NCBI GenBank assembly: GCA_035275625.1
Contig: DATEMK010000448.1
Location: 1-10,147 of the forward strand
Source: DATEMK01 sp035275625
GTDB lineage: Bacteria > Bacteroidota > Bacteroidia > AKYH767-A > OLB10
Direction of reading: 5' to 3'
DNA length: 10,147 nt
Made by a program: the position numbers and the translations under genes. Below the pieces are notes generated by a model. The model was given only the letters and a program-made list of their open reading frames with translations. It did no database searches and had not been told where the DNA came from. Of this stretch, positions 6,269 to 10,147 are shown piece after piece. Positions within the stretch are counted from its first letter, which is position 1. Each line of letters opens with the position of its first letter.

Positions 6269-6346
6269 ATTTTAATCTTTCTATTAAAACAAAAATAATA
6301 AAAAAATAAAACCTGCATTTTACGTCCAACAGAAAAAAGTGTTTAT

Positions 6347-7600
6347 TTAAACCTCCACCTCAGATTTTTTTTCCGGGGTTTCTTTTAATTCTAATGGCAG
6401 CGAAATAATAAAAGTGGAACCTTTTCCGATTACACTTCTTGCGGATATATAACCGCTGTGCTCTTCAACAATTTTTTTACAAAGCGCAAGACCTATGCCG
6501 GTACCTTCGTACTCATTATGGTTATGTAATCTCTTAAACATTTCAAAAATCTGCTCTGAATGTTTCTGGTCAAAGCCGATGCCGTTATCTTCGAAAAATA
6601 TTCTGCAATATTTGCTGTCGGATTTTTTATCGGTAAAATCCGAGTGGATTCTTATGACAGGCGTTTCTTCTTTTTTAGAATATTTAAGTGAATTGCTGAC
6701 AATATTATAAACTAAAGGACGCATCAGGTTAGGATTAATATACAGATGGGGTAAGTTTTCAATTATGACCTCTGCTTTCAATTCCTTAACCTGGATTTCA
6801 AAATCATTCAAAACTTCTTCAAATATTAAATTCAAATTACTTTTAACAAATTCTTTCTTCAACGTTGAAATTTTTGAAAATGTTAAAATATCCTGTATAA
6901 GAAGCTGCATCCTTCCGGCTGCACTTTGAATCCGGCCCAGATATTTTTGCGCTTCCTCATCTAAGATGCCCGAATATTTTCCGGATATCCTGTCACTGAA
7001 TGTCCTGATCTTGCGCAGAGGCTCCTGCAAATCGTGAGATGCCATGAAAGCAAAACGGTCAAGGTCCTTATTCGCGGCTTCCAGCTTATCAATGTTTTGC
7101 AAAAGCTGAAGGTTGAGCGCCTTTATTTTTTCTTCTGACATTTTGCGCTCGTTAATTTCCGCTTCAAGGCTTTTATTAATTGCAATCAGCTTTTGCTCCT
7201 GCGCCAGCAGCTTGTGATTTTTTTTGTAAAGCTCTACGAATACTCCTACTTTAGCCCTAAGCAAACCCGGGTTAATGGGTTTATATATATAATCTACAGC
7301 CCCGGTCCGGTATCCTTTAAAAATATTTTCATCACCATAGTTATGGGCGGTAATGAAAATAATCGGGATATGACGCAGTTTTTCTCGTTCATAAATAAGC
7401 GCTGCAGTTTCGAAACCGTTCAGATTTGGCATTTTCACATCCATCAGGATAAGGGCAAAATCAAATTCAGATAAAAGAATTTTCAATGCCTCTCTTCCTG
7501 AAGTTGCTTTTACAAACTGGAAGCCGTCTGGTTCTAAAATAGTTTCAATGGAAAACAGGTTATCCTCCCGGTCGTCCACTAATAAAATTTTTTCCTGCAT
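6347..7600 (-). CDS. Response regulator-histidine kinase hybrid (REC-HisKA-HATPase)
   Basis: This 417-residue cytoplasmic protein has a receiver at the N-terminus: acidic pair Asp9/Asp10, phospho-acceptor Asp54 in LMDVKMP, Thr84 and Lys107. A coiled-coil linker follows at about 125-180. The HisKA H-box SHDLQEPLRKI has His189 as phospho-acceptor. The HATPase has the N-box VSNSLKYS (Asn303), G1 box EDNGIGF (Asp338) and G2 box GTGIGL (366-371). All catalytic signatures are intact. The receiver-first order means phosphorylation by another kinase probably gates its own kinase activity. Its ATG lies 6 bp after the stop of the triple-REC hybrid kinase gene, so the two should be co-transcribed and probably translationally coupled. 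The SHDLQEPLR type of H-box is typical of kinases that partner with stand-alone receivers such as the next gene. Confidence 0.95.
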   Translation of the reverse strand: MQEKILLVDDREDNLFSIETILEPDGFQFVKATSGREALKILLSEFDFALILMDVKMPNLNGFETAALIYEREKLRHIPIIFITAHNYGDENIFKGYRTGAVDYIYKPINPGLLRAKVGVFVELYKKNHKLLAQEQKLIAINKSLEAEINERKMSEEKIKALNLQLLQNIDKLEAANKDLDRFAFMASHDLQEPLRKIRTFSDRISGKYSGILDEEAQKYLGRIQSAAGRMQLLIQDILTFSKISTLKKEFVKSNLNLIFEEVLNDFEIQVKELKAEVIIENLPHLYINPNLMRPLVYNIVSNSLKYSKKEETPVIRIHSDFTDKKSDSKYCRIFFEDNGIGFDQKHSEQIFEMFKRLHNHNEYEGTGIGLALCKKIVEEHSGYISARSVIGKGSTFIISLPLELKETPEKKSEVEV

Positions 7601-7606
7601 AGTTTA

Positions 7607-10147
7607 TTATTTATAAAACCATACTCTCATCAATGATAACAGCTGATCAATCTTTAATGGTTTTGTAATGTAATCAGAAGCTCCGGCTTCAATACATTTT
7701 TGCCTGTCGCCTTTCATAGCTTTTGCGGTTACCGCAATGATGGGCAGGAGACTGTTCTTATGTTCGCGCCTGATCTTTTGCGTGGTTTCATAACCATCCA
7801 TTTCAGGCATCATAATATCCATAAGTACCATATCCACACCCGGATTTTCATTGAGAATGTTGATTGCTTCCTTACCGCTCTCCGCTGTAATCACATTGAC
7901 GTTATATCTTTCAAATACAGTTGTCAACGCAAAAAGGTTTCTTACATCATCATCCACAACCAAAATATTTTTCCCTGTAAGAATATCTTCTTTCCTGCGG
8001 ATGTTCTCAATAACTTTTTTCTTTTCCGGTGCCAGCTCCTTATGATTGATATGCAGGTGCAATACCGTTTCTTCTAAAAGATGCTCGAGTGAATTAACAC
8101 CTTTTAAAATGATTGTGCTCGAAACGCGGTTCAGCTGGCTTAATTCTGTTTTATTGAAATCCTTTGCGGAATAGACAATAGCGGGAGTTAATTTCTTTTT
8201 CGTTTCTGCCACCTTATTAATCAAATCTGTTCCTGCAATATCGGGCAGCGTATAATCCAATATGATACAATCATATTCCTTAGAAGACATTTGCTTCAGT
8301 GCTTTTTTCCCGGTATTGGCAATTGTGACGTCAATATTATCATCCTGCAGAATTTTTACAATCTGTGAGGAATCCAGCTCGTTATCCTCCACAACAAGAA
8401 CGTTCTTCACTTCTTTTTTGTTAAAGCTGATGATGTCAAGGAACAAATCATTCAGTGAATCTGTTTCAAGCGGCTTCAATAAAAAGCTTCTTGCTCCGCG
8501 CTTTAATGCAAGCGTGCGGTTTTCTTCTCCTGAAATTAAATGAATCGGAATGTGACGGTAATTCAGGTCATTTCTTAACAGATCAAGAACTTTCCATCCG
8601 CTCGTATCAGGAAGCTTTACATCAAGTGTGATGGCAATGGGAAAGAAGCGATTGATAAAATCAAACACTTCAATATAGCTGATTGCAACTATTGCTTTCA
8701 ATCCCTCCTGGTGTGCTTTCTCAATAAGAATTTTTCCAAACCGCAAATCATCTTCCACGATAAGAACAACTTTTTCGCCCGGCTGGATATTGCTTCTGTC
8801 GTCACCTGTATCATTAATCATTTCATTAACGATGCTCAGGTTCGATTCAATTCCTTCATTGGTTATACGAATTGAATTTAAAAGATTGTCAATATCTCCG
8901 CTGCCTGCCTGCAATTCTTCATAAGCTTTTAGGTTATCGGTTTGCTTTGATACAACTCCGGATGAATTATCCACCGGCAGGAATAATGTGAATGTACTCC
9001 CTTTGCCGGTTTCACTTTCTAATTCAATAGTACCACCCAACAATTCAGCTAAGCCCCGGCTGATGGAAAGTCCAAGCCCGGTACCGCCATATTTACGGCT
9101 GGTAGATCCCTCTGCCTGCTGAAATGCTTCGAAGATGATATTTTGTTTTTCGTGCGGAATGCCAATACCTGTATCGCAAATTGCAAATCCCACAACTTTT
9201 TTTGCATTATCAAGAATGAAATTGCCGGGCTTCCAGTTTTTATTTGCTTCATAAATTTTCAGTTTTACATCTCCCTTTTCAGTAAACTTGAACGAGTTCG
9301 ATAACAAATTTTTCAAAATCTGGTTCAGGCGTTGTAAATCTGTTTCCATTGCTTCCGGAAGCTGTGCATCCGTTTCAATAGTGAAACGCACGTGCCTTGC
9401 TTCTGAAATCGGCTTGAAAGTTGTTTCAGCAAATGATGCAATTTCTGAAAAACGCACCGGTGAAATGTTTGCTGTGATAAATCCTGATTCGATTTTTGAG
9501 AGGTCAAGAATATCATTGATCAGTTGAATTAAATCATCACCGCAGGAGTGGATGGTTTTTGCATAACGCACTTGTTTGTCATTCAAATTACCTTCCGCAT
9601 TTTCATACAATTGCTGCGCAAGGATCAGCAGGCTGTTGAGCGGGGTGCGAAGCTCGTGCGACATGTTTGCCAAAAATTCTGATTTGTATTTTGACGTAAG
9701 AGTAAGCTGTTCTGCTTTTTCTTCAAGTGATTTACGCGCTTCTTCCACTTCCTTATTTTTTGCTTCCACTTCGTCTTTTTGCTTAACAAGCAGCAGCGCT
9801 TTATCCTGCAGCTCATCATTTGTTCTGCGCAATTCTTCCTGCTGAATTTTTAATTCCCCTGCCAATGATTGTGATTGTGCAAGCAACTCTTCCGTGCGGG
9901 TATTTGTTTCAATCGTGTTCAATACAATACCAATACTTTCCGTGAGCTGGCTGAGCAACTCCAGGTGTGTCTGGCTGAACGGATCGAATGACGCAAGCTC
10001 AATTACCGCCTTTACATTATTTTCAAATAACACAGGAAGAATGATCACATTGGCAGGTTTTGCTTTGCCAAGCCCTGAGGAAATTTTTATATAATCACGG
10101 GGAACATTTGTCAGGAGAATTCTTTCTTTTTCAAATGCACATTGACC
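7607..10147 (-). CDS. Hybrid sensor kinase, GAF-HisKA-HATPase-REC-REC-REC, 5' end beyond the window
   Basis: The reading frame stays open to the right edge, so the start is missing; 846 residues are visible and are numbered from base 10147. The GTG near 10048 is internal, because GAF-type sequence (GQCAFEKERILLTNVP, then VIILPVLFENNVKAVIEL) continues upstream of it. The order is: end of a GAF domain (1-80), coiled coil (about 85-155), H-box MSHELRTPLNS with His164, HATPase with N-box near 284, DTGIGIP near 325 and GGTGLGLS near 354. Three receivers follow, with acceptors Asp509, Asp631 and Asp777. The second receiver has LKG in place of the usual KP after the conserved Lys. No HPt domain is visible. 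In this family the missing N-terminus often holds membrane segments and HAMP domains. It heads the cluster with the REC-kinase gene and is the likely primary sensor. Confidence 0.95.
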   Translation of the reverse strand, partial: GQCAFEKERILLTNVPRDYIKISSGLGKAKPANVIILPVLFENNVKAVIELASFDPFSQTHLELLSQLTESIGIVLNTIETNTRTEELLAQSQSLAGELKIQQEELRRTNDELQDKALLLVKQKDEVEAKNKEVEEARKSLEEKAEQLTLTSKYKSEFLANMSHELRTPLNSLLILAQQLYENAEGNLNDKQVRYAKTIHSCGDDLIQLINDILDLSKIESGFITANISPVRFSEIASFAETTFKPISEARHVRFTIETDAQLPEAMETDLQRLNQILKNLLSNSFKFTEKGDVKLKIYEANKNWKPGNFILDNAKKVVGFAICDTGIGIPHEKQNIIFEAFQQAEGSTSRKYGGTGLGLSISRGLAELLGGTIELESETGKGSTFTLFLPVDNSSGVVSKQTDNLKAYEELQAGSGDIDNLLNSIRITNEGIESNLSIVNEMINDTGDDRSNIQPGEKVVLIVEDDLRFGKILIEKAHQEGLKAIVAISYIEVFDFINRFFPIAITLDVKLPDTSGWKVLDLLRNDLNYRHIPIHLISGEENRTLALKRGARSFLLKPLETDSLNDLFLDIISFNKKEVKNVLVVEDNELDSSQIVKILQDDNIDVTIANTGKKALKQMSSKEYDCIILDYTLPDIAGTDLINKVAETKKKLTPAIVYSAKDFNKTELSQLNRVSSTIILKGVNSLEHLLEETVLHLHINHKELAPEKKKVIENIRRKEDILTGKNILVVDDDVRNLFALTTVFERYNVNVITAESGKEAINILNENPGVDMVLMDIMMPEMDGYETTQKIRREHKNSLLPIIAVTAKAMKGDRQKCIEAGASDYITKPLKIDQLLSLMRVWFYK

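Noticed and set aside
10046..10048. GTG as the start of the triple-REC hybrid kinase
   Set aside because: The upstream frame stays open to the window edge and encodes typical GAF sequence, so the true start is outside the window.

Overview
The window looks like chromosomal DNA from a member of the Bacteroidota, perhaps a Chitinophaga/Sphingobacteria-like lineage. The evidence is A+T-rich sequence, genes without clear Shine-Dalgarno sequences, an AraC-type regulator with the N-terminal domain typical of that phylum, two lipoprotein-type signal peptides, and multidomain sensor kinases of a style common there. The genus assignment is inference. No rRNA, tRNA, CRISPR array, transposase or phage gene was seen.

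Layout from left to right. A PAS-rich sensor histidine kinase (minus strand, starts at 1614) runs off the left edge just after its H-box. A 381-base intergenic block (1615-1995) follows and holds two 61-bp near-identical direct repeats. Next is a small AraC-family regulator (minus, 1996-2556). A 694-base stretch without a convincing gene (2557-3250) contains a nested inverted-repeat structure. Two plus-strand lipoprotein genes follow: an unrecognised 201-residue protein (3251-3856) and a DUF885-type putative metallopeptidase (3980-5311). The second ends tail-to-tail, with a 20-bp overlap, against a small hypothetical gene on the minus strand (5292-5642).

The right half is a minus-strand signalling cluster, listed in transcription order. 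It begins with a GAF-HisKA-HATPase-REC-REC-REC hybrid kinase (open at the right edge, stop at 7607). A REC-HisKA-HATPase protein starts 6 bp later (6347-7600), and a stand-alone REC protein follows (5719-6189). The domains would suit a phosphorelay, with the first two genes co-transcribed and the single-domain receiver acting as an acceptor or shuttle. Neither a DNA-binding output domain nor an HPt domain is visible in this cluster.

The most interesting non-coding signal is the repeat pair at 1635-1695 and 1899-1959. Each copy carries two 11-bp boxes spaced exactly 21 bp apart, upstream of a Bacteroidota-like -7 motif and oriented towards the minus strand. One copy sits directly in front of the kinase gene. 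The other sits in front of a short stretch that ends in a terminator-like hairpin. This suggests one activator controlling two transcripts, possibly including a small RNA. No complete undescribed defence or biosynthetic system was recognised.
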